Source: Gammaproteobacteria bacterium
GTDB taxonomy: Bacteria; Pseudomonadota; Gammaproteobacteria; Xanthomonadales; Wenzhouxiangellaceae
Direction of reading: 5' to 3'
NCBI GenBank assembly: GCA_003565625.1
Contig: PXBD01000031.1
Coordinates: forward strand, 1-64,000
DNA length: 64,000 nt
Position 1 is the first letter of the stretch; each line of letters begins with the position of its first letter. The notes beneath the pieces are model-generated. The model was not told where the DNA came from and did no database searches. It saw only the letters and a list, made by a program, of their open reading frames with translations. The position numbers and the translations under genes were made by a program. Of the stretch, positions 1-10,000 are shown piece by piece.

Positions 1-120
1 GCGCGCCTCCGCGCACACCTTCGTCAGCGCCGCCGTCAGCGTCGTCTTGCCGTGGTCCACGTGACCAATCGTGCCTACATTAACGTGCGGCTTGTTGCGT
101 TCAAACTTTGCCTTGGACAT
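1..120 (-). CDS. tuf: Elongation factor Tu, N-terminal fragment (cut by window edge)
   Basis: The first 40 codons of EF-Tu, the GTPase that delivers aminoacyl-tRNA to the ribosome. The reverse strand starts ATG at 118-120 and reads [20 protein letters not shown], followed by the P-loop VDHGKTTL, which is diagnostic. The rest of the gene lies beyond base 1. It sits 49 bp downstream of tRNA-Thr and is the last visible gene of a tRNA-Tyr/Gly/Thr–tuf transcription unit, the arrangement known for tufB in Escherichia coli. Expression is probably driven from the promoter at 518-546. Confidence 0.98.
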   Translation of the reverse strand, partial: MSKAKFERNKPHVNVGTIGHVDHGKTTLTAALTKVCAEAR

Positions 121-169
121 GCCTAAAACACTCCGTTCCCTGTTGATTGAAACCTGTTTTTCAAAAATC

Positions 170-245
<76 letters not shown>

Positions 246-258
246 GCAATCCGTTTAT

Positions 259-332
<74 letters not shown>

Positions 333-377
333 TCAGCTTGGCGTTCCGAGTCACCTCCGACACACGCAGCCGATGAA

Positions 378-462
378 TGGTGGAGGGGGCAGGATTCGAA
401 CCTGCGAAGGCATAGCCAGCAGATTTACAGTCTGCCCTCGTTGACCGCTTGAGTACCCCTCC
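378..462 (-). tRNA. tRNA-Tyr (anticodon GTA)
   Basis: An 85-nt class II tRNA with a long variable arm. The acceptor stem is GGAGGGG/CCCCTCC, the anticodon loop CTGTAAA gives GTA, and CCA is encoded. It is the first gene of the tRNA-Tyr/Gly/Thr–tuf unit, about 50 nt downstream of the predicted transcription start. Confidence 0.97.
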
Positions 463-517
463 GCATGCATGGACGCTCCAAACCAGCAAATCACGTCAAA
501 TCCAGACGAAGCCCGCA

Positions 518-546
518 ATTGTCGCCCATCGAGCGGTGCTAGTCAA
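518..546 (-). promoter_or_regulatory. Sigma-70-type promoter of the tRNA–tuf operon
   Basis: On the reverse strand, TTGACT (541-546) is separated by 17 bp from GACAAT (518-523). The GC-rich stretch TGCGGGC follows the -10 element, a discriminator type common at stringently controlled stable-RNA promoters. It sits between the 3' end of ychF (stop at 564) and tRNA-Tyr. Confidence 0.65.
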
Positions 547-563
547 TACCCGATCTCTTCTGA

Positions 564-1655
564 TCACACATTGAAGCGGAAATGCATCACGTCACCTTCC
601 GCCACCCGGTAGTCGCGGCCCTCCAGGCGCAGTTTGCCCGCGGCCTTGGCGCCACTCTCGCCGCCGCAGGCGATGAAATCCTCGTAGCGGGTGACCTCTG
701 CGCGGATGAAACCTTTCTCGAAGTCGGTGTGAATCCGCCCGGCGGCCTGCGGCGCAGTCGAGCCGTGGCGCACCGTCCAGGCTCGCACCTCTTTCGGTCC
801 GGCAGTAAAAAACGTCAGCAAATCCAGGAGCGCGTAGCCTGCCCGGATCAGGCGGTGCAACCCAGGCTCGGTCTGTCCCAGATCGGCCAGGAATTCCTGC
901 TGCTCGCCCGGCGAGAGCTCGGCCAGTTCAGCCTCGAGCGCGGCACACAGGACCACTACCTCAGCCCCGTCCGCCGCGGCCCGCTCGCGCACCGCGCCAA
1001 CGCGCGGGTTGTCTGCAGCCGTCGAATCATCGACGTTGGCCACGTACAGCACCGGCTTGGCGGTAATGAACTGCCAGCTGCCGAGCTCAACCTGTTCGTC
1101 TGCCTCCAGCGTCAGCGTGCGCAGCGGCCGCCCGCCGCCCAGGTGCGCGACCACCCGCTCCAGTACATCCGCCAGCCGCCGCGCCTGCTTGTCGCCGGAT
1201 CGGGTCTGGCGCACGCTGCGCTCCAGCGCCTGCTCGGCCGTTTCCAGATCGGACAGCACCAGTTCGGTATCAATGGTCTCGATATCATCCACCGGGTCGA
1301 CCCGCCCGGCGACGTGGGTGACGTCGTCATCATCGAAGCAGCGAACGATATGGGCAATGGCATCGGTTTCGCGGATATGGGCCAGGAACTTGTTGCCCAG
1401 GCCCTCGCCGCGCGACGCGCCGGCCACCAGGCCAGCGATATCGACAAACTGCATCATGGTCGGAATGACTTTCTGCGGGCGGGCAATCGCGGCCAGCTCA
1501 TCGAGCCTGGGATCCGGCACCGGCACCATGCCGACGTTGGGCTCGATGGTACAGAACGGATAGTTTTCGGCCGCGATATGGCCACTGGTCAGGCAATTGA
1601 ACAAGGTCGACTTGCCCACGTTGGGCAGGCCGACGATCCCGCATTTGAAACCCAT
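564..1655 (-). CDS. ychF: Redox-regulated ATPase/GTPase YchF (Obg family)
   Basis: A 363-residue TRAFAC-class P-loop NTPase, the universal YchF/OLA1 protein that binds ribosomes and hydrolyses ATP. The P-loop GLPNVGKST is at residues 9-17, and the DIAGLVAGASRGEGLGN switch region and the C-terminal TGS domain (FFTAGPKEVRAW, then HTDFEKGFIRAEV) are intact. Length is normal for the family. The ATG start overlaps the last base of the pth stop codon, so pth and ychF are translationally linked, a common gammaproteobacterial pairing. The unit rplY–pth–ychF probably starts at the promoter near 3101-3130. Confidence 0.97.
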   Translation of the reverse strand: MGFKCGIVGLPNVGKSTLFNCLTSGHIAAENYPFCTIEPNVGMVPVPDPRLDELAAIARPQKVIPTMMQFVDIAGLVAGASRGEGLGNKFLAHIRETDAIAHIVRCFDDDDVTHVAGRVDPVDDIETIDTELVLSDLETAEQALERSVRQTRSGDKQARRLADVLERVVAHLGGGRPLRTLTLEADEQVELGSWQFITAKPVLYVANVDDSTAADNPRVGAVRERAAADGAEVVVLCAALEAELAELSPGEQQEFLADLGQTEPGLHRLIRAGYALLDLLTFFTAGPKEVRAWTVRHGSTAPQAAGRIHTDFEKGFIRAEVTRYEDFIACGGESGAKAAGKLRLEGRDYRVAEGDVMHFRFNV

Positions 1656-2245
1656 CAGTTGTTTTCTCCGGCAGTTGTATGCAGTGCCTGCTGAACGCGA
1701 CCGGCATCGCCGTGCAACAGCGGCTCGATCTCGGCCACCGAGCGCCCAATGGCGGCGCGGATGCAGCCCTCCTCTTCGGCTGAAGGCCGCGACAACACCC
1801 AGGGGGTCACGGCCTCGCGCACCCCCGGATGGCCGATGCCGATCCGCAGGCGCCAGAAACCCGGACCTCCGAGATGAGCAAACAGGCTGCGCAAACCGTT
1901 ATGCCCGCCGTGCCCGCCGCCGCTTTTCAGGCGCACCGTGCCCGGCGGCAGGTCCAGATCGTCATAGGCCACAAGCACCTGGTCGATCGGAATCCCGAAA
2001 TAGTCCGTTACCGCCCGCACGGCGCGGCCGGAGTCGTTCATGAAGGTGGCCGGACGCAGAGTCACCACACCGACGGCCGCGCGCCGGCAGCGCCCGACCT
2101 CACCATGGAACTTCTTGTCCGCCTTCTCACCCAACGCCCACCGGGCGTCGAGACCATCCAGAAACCAAAACCCGGCGTTGTGCCGGGTTTTGCCGTACTT
2201 CGTGCCGGGGTTACCCAGACCTGCAATCAGCCAGCGAACGCTCAC
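1655..2245 (-). CDS. pth: Peptidyl-tRNA hydrolase
   Basis: A 196-residue enzyme that frees tRNA from peptidyl-tRNA dropped by stalled ribosomes. Near the N-terminus GLGNPGTKYGKTRHNAGFW carries the conserved Asn and the catalytic His. The AYDDLDLPPG and GHNGLRS motifs follow. The start is GTG (2243-2245). The gene is 39 bp downstream of rplY and abuts ychF, so the three genes look like one operon for ribosome-related functions. Confidence 0.97.
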   Translation of the reverse strand: MSVRWLIAGLGNPGTKYGKTRHNAGFWFLDGLDARWALGEKADKKFHGEVGRCRRAAVGVVTLRPATFMNDSGRAVRAVTDYFGIPIDQVLVAYDDLDLPPGTVRLKSGGGHGGHNGLRSLFAHLGGPGFWRLRIGIGHPGVREAVTPWVLSRPSAEEEGCIRAAIGRSVAEIEPLLHGDAGRVQQALHTTAGENN

Positions 2246-2284
2246 CGCACATTCGTCCCGACCGCCATCGTCTCGGCACTCGAC

Positions 2285-3025
2285 TCAACGATCGCGCGCG
2301 CCGCTCTCTTCGTCGGCGTCACCGTCGGCTTCGTCTTCATCCGATGCCTCTTCGTCGGCCGATTCAGCCAGGGTTTCGACCTCGGATGCCACATCGGCCG
2401 CTTCATCAGCCGCGGCGGCCATTTCACCGGTGCCCTGGCCGGCGCGGATGTAAATCGCCGAGACCACAGCCGAATCGTTATCCTCAGAAACCTCCAGCGC
2501 CGGGATCGTGACCCCGGCCGGCAGGGGAATCTGGCTGATCAGCACGCTGTCGCCGGGCTCAAGGCCGGACAAATCGACCTCGAGGTACTCGGGGAGGTTT
2601 TCCGGCGTCGCTGAAATCTCGATCTCCGTGACCTGGTAGGACACGACCACGCCAGCCTGGCGCGCGGCCTCCGAGCGCTCCTCGTTGACAAAATGCAGCG
2701 GCACCTGCATGCGCAACTCCTGGCCGGCCGAGACCCGCAGAAAATCTATATGCGTGATCAGGGGCTTGAACGGATGTTGCTGCAGATCACGCAGCACCAC
2801 GCTCTGGCGCTTGTTGTCGTCGACCACCAGCTGGAGCACGGACGATCGAAAGGCTTCGTCCTCGATGGCGTGGATCATGAAGTTGTGGTCGACGGTCAGG
2901 CTGACCGGTTCACGGTCAGCGCCGTACAGGACAGCCGGAACCTTGCCGGCGCGACGCAGGCGGCGGCTCGCACCTTTCCCCACGTCGGCACGCAGTTCGG
3001 CCGCAATCTCGAAACTCTTGCTCAT
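2285..3025 (-). CDS. rplY: Ribosomal protein bL25, long form (Ctc/TL5 type)
   Basis: A 246-residue protein that binds 5S rRNA. The N-terminal L25 domain is followed by the Ctc/TL5 C-terminal β domain and a strongly acidic tail of about 50 residues rich in Ala, Asp and Glu. The ATG at 3023-3025 was chosen because the L25 domain begins immediately (MSKSFEIAAELRADVGKGAS). The open frame extends further upstream, but that part is not protein-like. The gene heads rplY–pth–ychF. I see no ribose-phosphate pyrophosphokinase gene immediately upstream, although prs is often there in relatives. Confidence 0.95.
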   Translation of the reverse strand: MSKSFEIAAELRADVGKGASRRLRRAGKVPAVLYGADREPVSLTVDHNFMIHAIEDEAFRSSVLQLVVDDNKRQSVVLRDLQQHPFKPLITHIDFLRVSAGQELRMQVPLHFVNEERSEAARQAGVVVSYQVTEIEISATPENLPEYLEVDLSGLEPGDSVLISQIPLPAGVTIPALEVSEDNDSAVVSAIYIRAGQGTGEMAAAADEAADVASEVETLAESADEEASDEDEADGDADEESGARDR

Positions 3026-3100
3026 GGCAGGACTCACTTGTTCGTCAATAGGTTGATGTTCCCCGACCGGTCCGCGACCAGACCAACGGGACAGCCCGCC

Positions 3101-3130
3101 ATTATAGCCCCAGATCAGCCTTGATGAAAA
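3101..3130 (-). promoter_or_regulatory. Promoter of rplY–pth–ychF
   Basis: The reverse strand has a perfect TATAAT (3101-3106) with TTTTCA (3125-3130) 18 bp upstream. It lies in the 236-bp divergent gap between rplY and the Bax-inhibitor-like gene. The predicted 5' leader is about 70 nt. Confidence 0.6.
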
Positions 3131-3261
3131 CCTCGTCAGCAACAGTGAAACCTTCCTGCTACCATTGCGGTCTGTAGTGGGGACGCGGCGCCGGGTCATC
3201 CGGACGCTGCGTTCGCACAAGCGTCGTACCCAACAACTGGTAACCAAGGACTGACCAAATC

Positions 3262-3945
3262 ATGAATGATCGTCTGAGAACTGCCTCCCTTCCCCGCAGC
3301 GCCGGCGTCGAAATCGACGAAAGCGCCCGCAAGGTGTTGCGCAACACCTGGAACCTGCTGGCCATGACGCTGCTGTTCAGTTCCTTCATGGCCTACATTG
3401 CCATGAGCAATGGCTGGCCCTACCCCGGCGTATTGCTGACGCTGGGCGGCTACTTCGGCCTGCTGTTTCTGACCATGGCGCTGCGCAACTCGGCCTGGGG
3501 TCTGCTTAGCGTCTTTGCCCTGACCGGTTTCATGGGCGCTACCTTCGGGCCCATCATCAACAGCTACCTGACCGTGTTCAGCAACGGCCACGAACTGGTG
3601 ATCGCCGCCTTTGGTGCCACCGCGGTTGCCTTCGTCGGTCTGTCGGGCTTTGCCATGGTGACGCGCCGTGACTTCAGCTTCCTGGGGCCGTTTCTTTTTG
3701 TGGGCATCCTGGTCGCTTTTCTCGCCGGGCTGGCGTCGATCTTCTTCCAGATGAGCGCGCTGGGGCTGGCGGTTTCGTCCATGTTTGCGCTCCTGATGTG
3801 CGGGCTGATTCTGTACCAAACCCAGCAGATCGTGCGCGGTGGCGAGCGCAACTACATCATGGCGACCGTTACGTTGTTCGTCTCGATTTACAACCTGTTT
3901 TCCAGCCTGCTGCACCTGTTTGGCTTTTTCATGGGCGAAGACTGA
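3262..3945 (+). CDS. Bax inhibitor-1/YccA-family membrane protein
   Basis: A 227-residue integral membrane protein with about seven hydrophobic segments, for example LLAMTLLFSSFMAYIAM and LGPFLFVGILVAFLAGLASI. The family arrangement ends in a tail with a cluster of polar and acidic residues (FFMGED). Bacterial relatives (YccA, YbhL, YetJ) are linked to FtsH modulation or to pH-sensitive calcium leak. Which role applies here cannot be read from sequence. The gene is transcribed alone, divergent from rplY, and is closed by the terminator at 3975-4003. Confidence 0.9.
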   Translation: MNDRLRTASLPRSAGVEIDESARKVLRNTWNLLAMTLLFSSFMAYIAMSNGWPYPGVLLTLGGYFGLLFLTMALRNSAWGLLSVFALTGFMGATFGPIINSYLTVFSNGHELVIAAFGATAVAFVGLSGFAMVTRRDFSFLGPFLFVGILVAFLAGLASIFFQMSALGLAVSSMFALLMCGLILYQTQQIVRGGERNYIMATVTLFVSIYNLFSSLLHLFGFFMGED

Positions 3946-3974
3946 CCCATCGGGGCGCAGAACTGCCCGACCCC

Positions 3975-4003
3975 AAAGCCCCGGCCAGTCCGGGGCTTTT
4001 TAT
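3975..4003 (+). terminator. Rho-independent terminator after the Bax-inhibitor-like gene
   Basis: A perfect GC-rich stem, AAGCCCCGG/CCGGGGCTT, with a 5-nt loop, followed by a T-run (TTTTTATTT). The stop codon of the upstream gene lies about 30 bp before it. The opposite orientation lacks a comparable T-run, so it mainly serves the + strand. Confidence 0.9.
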
Positions 4004-4024
4004 TTCCAGCTTCTGCAGAACGCT

Positions 4025-4525
4025 TCAGGCTTTCCCGCGCCGCGGAATAAAGCCTTCGATCAGGAGTAGAACAACACCGGTGACGATCACGCTGTCGGCA
4101 ACATTGAACGCCGGCCAGTGCCAGCCCTGGTAGTGAATATCAATGAAATCGACCACGTAACCCTGCCGAACGCGATCGACCAGGTTTCCCAGCGCACCAC
4201 CGAGCACCAGGGTCAGGGCAACCGGCAGCAGGCGGGCCCGGTGCGGCAGACGCTTGAGCCACACCATCAGCACCACGCTGACCACCACGGCGACCGCGCT
4301 GAAAAACCAGCGCTGCCAGCCGCCGGCCCCGGCCAGGAAGCTGAATGCCGCACCCTCGTTATGGGCCAGGGTCAGATTCAGCCAGGCGGTGACTGCCTGT
4401 GGCCGGTACAACTCCAGGTTCTGGCTGGCCAGGTGCTTGGTCCACAGGTCCAGCGCAACCAGCAGCGCCGCCAACGCGAGCCACAGCAGGTAGCGCCCCA
4501 GGCCCATGCCCTGGCCAAGACTCAC
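4025..4525 (-). CDS. lspA: Lipoprotein signal peptidase (signal peptidase II)
   Basis: A 166-residue inner-membrane aspartyl protease that cleaves prolipoprotein signal peptides. It has four transmembrane segments. The conserved blocks [21 protein letters not shown] and FNVADS hold the catalytic aspartates. The gene begins with GTG overlapping the ileS stop codon (GTGA); an internal ATG at 4507 is an alternative start. The order ribF–ileS–lspA is conserved in gammaproteobacteria. Confidence 0.96.
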   Translation of the reverse strand: MSLGQGMGLGRYLLWLALAALLVALDLWTKHLASQNLELYRPQAVTAWLNLTLAHNEGAAFSFLAGAGGWQRWFFSAVAVVVSVVLMVWLKRLPHRARLLPVALTLVLGGALGNLVDRVRQGYVVDFIDIHYQGWHWPAFNVADSVIVTGVVLLLIEGFIPRRGKA

Positions 4526-7326
4526 GCCCAGCGCCTCGTTTCAGCCTGCCCGGAAATGTTGCCGACGCAACGGCCGCACAACTCGGGGTGATCAGCGGAC
4601 TGGCCCACGCTGTCGCGGTGATGCCAACAGCGCACGCACTTGGCATGGTCGGTGGCTCGCACCGAGAACTTCAGCGAATCGCCATCGATCATGGTTTGCC
4701 CGGATGCGGCATCCACCGGCCCCAGGTGCACGTCCGAAGACAGGAACAGAAAGCGCAGTTCCTCGCCGACCCGGGCCAGGTCTTCGGCCACCCCGCCGTC
4801 GGCCTCGAGGGTAATCTCGGCGGCCAGCGAAGATCCGATCGCCTTGGACCGGCGCAACTCCTCCAGGCGCGGCCCGACCACTTCGCGCACGGCCCGCAGG
4901 CGACGCCAGAAGGCGCGGTCCTCGGCCGGCATCTCGGCCAGCTGCTCGTACCAGGTCGCGAGCATGACCGACTCCGGTCGCTCGCCACGCATCTCGGCCC
5001 AGATTTCCTCGGCCGTGAAACAGCACAGCGGCGCCAGCCAGCGCACCAGCGCCTCGAGCACATGGTGCATGGCGGTCTGGGCCGAGCGCCGAGCGGGGTG
5101 GTCGGCCGGCAGGGTGTAGAGCCGATCCTTGATGATGTCGAGATAGAACGCTCCCATGTCCACGCTGCAGAAGTGGTGCAGGCGCTGGTAGATACTGAAA
5201 AACCGGTAATCCTTGTAGGCTGAGCGAATCTCGGCCTGCAGGCGGGCGGCCAGATCCACCGCATAACGATCCAGCGGCAGCAGTTCGCTCGGCGACAGCA
5301 GGTTGGTGGCCGGGTCGAAATCATGCAGGTTGCCCAGCAGGAAGCGAGCGGTGTTGCGAATTCGGCGGTAGGCGTCGGCCACGCGCTTGAGAATTTCGTC
5401 GGAGACCGACATCTCCTGACGGTAGTCGGCAGCCGCCACCCATAGCCGCAGGATGTCGGCGCCGAGGGTGTTCATGATCTGCTGCGGGGCCACCACATTG
5501 CCCTGCGACTTCGACATCTTCCGGCCCTCGCTGTCGACCGTGAAGCCATGGGTGAGGACCTGGCGATACGGCGCCGTGCCGTGCATGGCGACCGAGGTCA
5601 GCAAGGACGACTGGAACCAGCCGCGATGCTGATCCGAGCCTTCGAGGTACAGATCCGCCGGCCGGCCCAGCTCGGCATCCTGTTCGAGCACGCAGTGATG
5701 GCTGACACCCGAGTCGAACCAGACATCGAGAATGTCGCTGACCGCTTCATAGCGAGCCGGATCGGCACCCAGACGCTCGACAATATCGCCCCGATACCAC
5801 GCATCCACCCCTTCGCGCTCGACCAGGTCAGCCAACTGGGCCAGCAGTGCCGGCGATTGCGGATGAGGCTCCTGGGTTTCGCGGTCGATGAGCAGGCCCA
5901 GCGGCACGCCCCAGGTGCGCTGACGGGAAATGCACCAGTCCGGGCGGGTCTCGATCATGCTGCGGATTCGCGCCTGGCCCCAGTCCGGCACCCAGCGTAC
6001 GCGCTCGATCGCGGCCAGCGCGTCGGCGCGCAGATTGGCCTGGTCCATGGCAATAAACCACTGCGGGGTGGTCCGGAAAGCGGTCGGGGTCTTGTGTCGC
6101 CAGCAATGGGGATAGCTGTGCTCAAAGGGCTCCGCCGCCAGCAGGCTGCCCTGCGCGCGCATATGGTCGACCAGCGTCTGGTTGGCCGCCCATACAAACT
6201 GGCCGGCCACCACCGGGGTGTCGGCCACGAACACGCCACCGCCGTCGACCGGGTTGTACACTTCCAGTCCGTATTGCTGACCGACCTCGAAGTCTTCCTG
6301 GCCATGGCCCGGTGCGGTATGCACTGCACCGGTGCCGGCTTCCGTGGTGACGTGATCGCCAAGAATCACGGGCACTTCGCGGCCGTTGTAGGGGTGGCGC
6401 AACCGCAGGTGCTCCAGCGCCCCGCCGCGCACCCGACCCAGGCATTGGACCTGGTCCAGCCCCAGTCGCGCACTGACCGGCCCGCGCAACTCCGCGGCCA
6501 CGACCAGTTCCAGTACGCGACTGCCCTGGTGCGCACGAATGAGTTCGTACTCCAGTTCGCCGTGCAGACATACGGCCAGGTTGGCCGGAATCGTCCAGGG
6601 CGTGGTGGTCCAGATCACAACGCCGGCATCATCAGCCATGGCGTCGCTGCCAAAACGCTCGGCCAGGGCGCGCGGATCCACCGCCGGAAACAACACGTCG
6701 ATCGCCGTCGAGGTCTTGTCGCGGTACTCGATCTCGGCCTCGGCCAGCGCCGAGCCGCAGTCGAAACACCAGTGCACCGGCTTGACGCCGCGCTTGAGGT
6801 GGCCGCGCTCGACGATCCGGGCCAGGGCGCGCAGCATGTCGGCCTCGTACCGGAAATCGCGCGTTGCGTATCGGGCGTCCCAGTCACCGAGGCCGCCGAG
6901 GCGCTGAAAATCAGCCGACTGGCTGGCAATTTGGCGGTCGGCATATTCACGACACTTCTGCCGGAACGTTGCCGCATCCACTTTGTGGCCGACCTTGCCA
7001 ACTTTCTTTTCCACCTGCAGCTCAATCGGCAGGCCGTGGCAGTCCCAGCCCGGCACATACGGCGAGTGATACCCCGCCAATAGCGCCGATCGCACCACGA
7101 TGTCCTTGAGAATCTTGTTGACCGCATGGCCGATATGAATGTCACCGTTGGCATAAGGCGGGCCGTCATGCAGAACGAACTTTGGCCGTCCGGCGGTCGC
7201 CTGCTGGATCCGGCGATACAGGTTCTGCTCTTGCCAGCGCGCCAGCGCCTGCGGCTCGCGCGCGGCCAGCGATGCCTTCATCGGAAAGGCCGTTTGCGGC
7301 AAGTTGATCGTGTCCTTGTAATCCAT
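4522..7326 (-). CDS. ileS: Isoleucyl-tRNA synthetase
   Basis: A 934-residue class I aminoacyl-tRNA synthetase. The HIGH motif is at residues 64-67 and KMSKS occurs in the second half ([12 protein letters not shown]). The CP1 editing domain carries the [12 protein letters not shown] block. The C-terminal zinc-binding segment has two Cys pairs (CVRC and CGRC). Length is normal for the bacterial type. The start ATG is 3 bp after the ribF stop codon, and the end overlaps lspA. Confidence 0.98.
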   Translation of the reverse strand: MDYKDTINLPQTAFPMKASLAAREPQALARWQEQNLYRRIQQATAGRPKFVLHDGPPYANGDIHIGHAVNKILKDIVVRSALLAGYHSPYVPGWDCHGLPIELQVEKKVGKVGHKVDAATFRQKCREYADRQIASQSADFQRLGGLGDWDARYATRDFRYEADMLRALARIVERGHLKRGVKPVHWCFDCGSALAEAEIEYRDKTSTAIDVLFPAVDPRALAERFGSDAMADDAGVVIWTTTPWTIPANLAVCLHGELEYELIRAHQGSRVLELVVAAELRGPVSARLGLDQVQCLGRVRGGALEHLRLRHPYNGREVPVILGDHVTTEAGTGAVHTAPGHGQEDFEVGQQYGLEVYNPVDGGGVFVADTPVVAGQFVWAANQTLVDHMRAQGSLLAAEPFEHSYPHCWRHKTPTAFRTTPQWFIAMDQANLRADALAAIERVRWVPDWGQARIRSMIETRPDWCISRQRTWGVPLGLLIDRETQEPHPQSPALLAQLADLVEREGVDAWYRGDIVERLGADPARYEAVSDILDVWFDSGVSHHCVLEQDAELGRPADLYLEGSDQHRGWFQSSLLTSVAMHGTAPYRQVLTHGFTVDSEGRKMSKSQGNVVAPQQIMNTLGADILRLWVAAADYRQEMSVSDEILKRVADAYRRIRNTARFLLGNLHDFDPATNLLSPSELLPLDRYAVDLAARLQAEIRSAYKDYRFFSIYQRLHHFCSVDMGAFYLDIIKDRLYTLPADHPARRSAQTAMHHVLEALVRWLAPLCCFTAEEIWAEMRGERPESVMLATWYEQLAEMPAEDRAFWRRLRAVREVVGPRLEELRRSKAIGSSLAAEITLEADGGVAEDLARVGEELRFLFLSSDVHLGPVDAASGQTMIDGDSLKFSVRATDHAKCVRCWHHRDSVGQSADHPELCGRCVGNISGQAETRRWA

Positions 7327-7329
7327 GGG

Positions 7330-8283
7330 CTACGGGCCTGGTTGAGAGGGAGAGAAAACAGCGGGCGCTTGATCCAGCAGCCGGCGCGCCTGGCGGGCAT
7401 CTTCCTGCATCTGGCGGGTCAGCGCTGCCAGGTCGTCGAACCTGGCCTCGCCACGGAGACGCTCGACAAATTCCACTTCCAGCCGCCGGCCATACAGGTT
7501 GCCATCGTAATCGAACAGGTGCGCTTCGAGCAGCCAGCCGCTGCCGTTGACGGTCGGACGCCGGCCAAAGTTGGCCACGCCGGGGTGCCCCTGGAGTCCG
7601 GCACCGTGGACGCGGACGGCGAACACGCCGTGCAGGGCCGGCGGCACCGGCGGGCGCAGATTGGCCGTCGGAAACCCCAGCGACCGGCCAAGGCGCTGGC
7701 CGCGCAGGACCCGACCGCTCAGCGTGTACGGCCGGCCGAGCAGTTCGCTCGCCCGACCGACTGCACCCTCTGCCAGGAGCCGGCGCAGAGCGCTCGACGA
7801 GACTTTCGCGCCATCCACGCAGACCGGGTCGACCACCTCAACGGAAAAGCCGTGGCGCTCGCCAAGCCGGGCGAGGTAGTCGACATCGCCGGCGGCACGC
7901 GCGCCGAAGCGGAAATCCGCTCCAACCACCACGTGGCGGGCGGCGGCGGCGCCTGCCACCAGCTCGCCGGCAAACGCTTCGGGCGTGAGCGCGGCAAACC
8001 GGCGCGAGAAGCGCGGCATGAACATTCGCTGGATCCCGTAACGGGCCGCCCAGCACAGCCGGTCGGCTACGGCCATCAGGCGCACGGGCGGATCGTCCGG
8101 CCGAAACAACGCCATCGGCAGGGGCTCGAAACACATCAAAGCCGGCACCAGCGCAGGCGCTCGGGCCACAACGCGCTCGATCAGCGCCTGGTGGCCACGA
8201 TGCAGGCCATCGAAGTTGCCGATGGTCAAGGCACTGGGCGGGGCGCCGGGCGGGCGATCGTGTAGAAAGCGGATCAGATCCAT
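7330..8283 (-). CDS. ribF: Bifunctional riboflavin kinase/FAD synthetase
   Basis: A 317-residue enzyme that converts riboflavin to FMN and then FAD. The N-terminal nucleotidyltransferase domain shows TIGNFDGLHRGHQALI. The C-terminal flavokinase domain shows LGFPTANL followed by HGVFAVRV and NFGRRPTV. It is first in ribF–ileS–lspA, with a 3-bp gap to ileS, and lies 35 bp after murJ. Confidence 0.97.
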   Translation of the reverse strand: MDLIRFLHDRPPGAPPSALTIGNFDGLHRGHQALIERVVARAPALVPALMCFEPLPMALFRPDDPPVRLMAVADRLCWAARYGIQRMFMPRFSRRFAALTPEAFAGELVAGAAAARHVVVGADFRFGARAAGDVDYLARLGERHGFSVEVVDPVCVDGAKVSSSALRRLLAEGAVGRASELLGRPYTLSGRVLRGQRLGRSLGFPTANLRPPVPPALHGVFAVRVHGAGLQGHPGVANFGRRPTVNGSGWLLEAHLFDYDGNLYGRRLEVEFVERLRGEARFDDLAALTRQMQEDARQARRLLDQAPAVFSPSQPGP

Positions 8284-8318
8284 GATAAGAGCGGAATTCT
8301 ACCGGGTTTGGCAGCGCA

Positions 8319-9923
8319 TCAACCAACTTCTTCGGCCGGTCGGACCAGGCTGCGCGGGCGCAGGCCAAGCGCGTAGACGACCGTGGCATAGGTCACGGCA
8401 CCGAGCATGATGCCGGCACTGAGCCAGAGCGCGCGTCCGCCCGCACCGAGCTCGGCCAGGGTGGTCACGCCCGGCATGAACCAGGCAATCACCCCCAGCA
8501 TGGCCAGACAGCCCGGCACGACTCGCGCCAGATCGGCCCAGGGCAGCTGAGGCGCGAGACCAACCGGTTTGAGATTACGCCACAGCAGCGCCGCGTTGAT
8601 CCAGGCCGAAACACTGGAGGCCAGGGCCAGCGCCACGTGCGCGCCCGGGTGGGCGGCCAGTGTCGCCAGCAGTCCGGCGCTGAAATCGCCGTCGGCAAGG
8701 TGATGCGTCAGCGCCAGCACGAACACCACGTTGAGCAACATGTTGGCGACCAGCGCAATGATGGCGATGCGAACCGGAGTGCGGGTGTCCTGGCGCGAAA
8801 AATAGGCCGGCGCCAGGATCTTGACCCCGATAAAGGCGGGCAAGCCCAGGCAGTAGACCATCAAGGCAAGCGCCGCCATGGCGACATCATCCAGGCTGAA
8901 GGCGCCGTAGTGAAACAGGGTCACGGTCACGGCTTCGGCCAGAACACCGAGACCGACGGCAGCCGGCAGACCAATGACCAGCCCCAGCAACACCGCCCAG
9001 TTCAGGGTGGCGCGAAAGCGGTCGGCACGCCGGCGCGCGTGCAGGGCGGCAAGGCTGGGCAGAATAACCGTGGACAGGGCAACCCCAAACAGCCCGAGAG
9101 GGAATTCCATCAAGCGATCGGCGTAGTACAGCCAGGTCAGGCTGCCGGAAATCAGCAGCGATGCGATCAACACATCCAGCAGGAGGTTGATCTGGGCCAC
9201 CGAGGATCCGAACAAGGTCGGGATCATCAGGCGCAGAATGCGCTTCACGCCAGGATGGGCGAAGCCCGCTCGCGGTCGCGGCAGCACACCATGACGGGCC
9301 AGCAGCGGCAGTTGAACGGCCAATTGGACAACCCCGGCAACCAGCACCCCCCAGGCCAGGGCCTTGACCGGCTCGGCGAAAAACCCGCTGAAACCCAATG
9401 CCGCCACAATCAGGGAAATATTGAGCAGGGCCGGGGTGAGCGCCGGCAGCGCAAAGCGCCCCAAAGTATTGAGGATGCCGCCCGCCAGCGCGGTCAGGGC
9501 AATGAACAGCAGATACGTAAACGTGATCCGGAGCATATCGGCGGCCAGCGCCAGTTGCTCCGGCTCGGCCATGAAACCGGGCGCAAACAGGCGGATCACC
9601 CAGGGTGCGGCAGCCACCCCCAACGCGGTGATGACCAGCAAGACGGCCAGCAGGGTACCGGCGGTGGCATCGATCAGCGATTTCAGTGCCGCTTGGTCAC
9701 CGCGCTCGCGATACTCGGCGAGCACCGGCACAAAAGCCAGCGAAAACGAACCTTCGGCAAAAAGGCGGCGAAGGAAATTGGGGATCTTGAAGGCAACGAA
9801 GAAGGCATCGGTTGCGGCGCTGGCGCCGAACGCCCTGGCCAGCACCACGTCGCGGACAAACCCCAGGATGCGCGAAACCAAGGTCATGGAGCCGAAATGA
9901 AAGGTCGAGCGCAGCAAACTCAT
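8319..9923 (-). CDS. murJ: Lipid II flippase MurJ (MviN)
   Basis: A 534-residue polytopic membrane protein of the MOP exporter superfamily with about 14 hydrophobic segments. It translocates lipid II across the inner membrane. The N-terminal block FGSMTLVSRILGFVRDVVLA and FFVAFKIPNFLRRLFAEGSF are typical of MurJ. It lies upstream of ribF on the same strand and divergent from rpsT, a gene order widespread in gammaproteobacteria. Confidence 0.97.
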   Translation of the reverse strand: MSLLRSTFHFGSMTLVSRILGFVRDVVLARAFGASAATDAFFVAFKIPNFLRRLFAEGSFSLAFVPVLAEYRERGDQAALKSLIDATAGTLLAVLLVITALGVAAAPWVIRLFAPGFMAEPEQLALAADMLRITFTYLLFIALTALAGGILNTLGRFALPALTPALLNISLIVAALGFSGFFAEPVKALAWGVLVAGVVQLAVQLPLLARHGVLPRPRAGFAHPGVKRILRLMIPTLFGSSVAQINLLLDVLIASLLISGSLTWLYYADRLMEFPLGLFGVALSTVILPSLAALHARRRADRFRATLNWAVLLGLVIGLPAAVGLGVLAEAVTVTLFHYGAFSLDDVAMAALALMVYCLGLPAFIGVKILAPAYFSRQDTRTPVRIAIIALVANMLLNVVFVLALTHHLADGDFSAGLLATLAAHPGAHVALALASSVSAWINAALLWRNLKPVGLAPQLPWADLARVVPGCLAMLGVIAWFMPGVTTLAELGAGGRALWLSAGIMLGAVTYATVVYALGLRPRSLVRPAEEVG

Positions 9924-9955
9924 GCACTAAACCCGCCATCTGATGTGCAGCAGTC

Positions 9956-9984
9956 TTGACTGCGCCTCGTTTCCATCCGACAAT
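9956..9984 (+). promoter_or_regulatory. Promoter of rpsT
   Basis: TTGACT (9956-9961), a 17-bp spacer and GACAAT (9979-9984). The hexamers and spacing are identical to the tRNA–tuf promoter at 518-546. The predicted transcript starts near 9991, leaving a leader of about 50 nt made mostly of the duplicated 15-mer at 10001-10030. Confidence 0.6.
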
Positions 9985-10000
9985 ACTCTGCTAGATTTTT

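Noticed and set aside
5548-7083. A 511-codon open frame on the + strand
   Set aside because: It is entirely antisense to ileS.
8637-9959. A 440-codon Gln-rich open frame on the + strand
   Set aside because: It is antisense to murJ; the Gln/His/Arg composition is typical of the reverse of membrane-protein codons.
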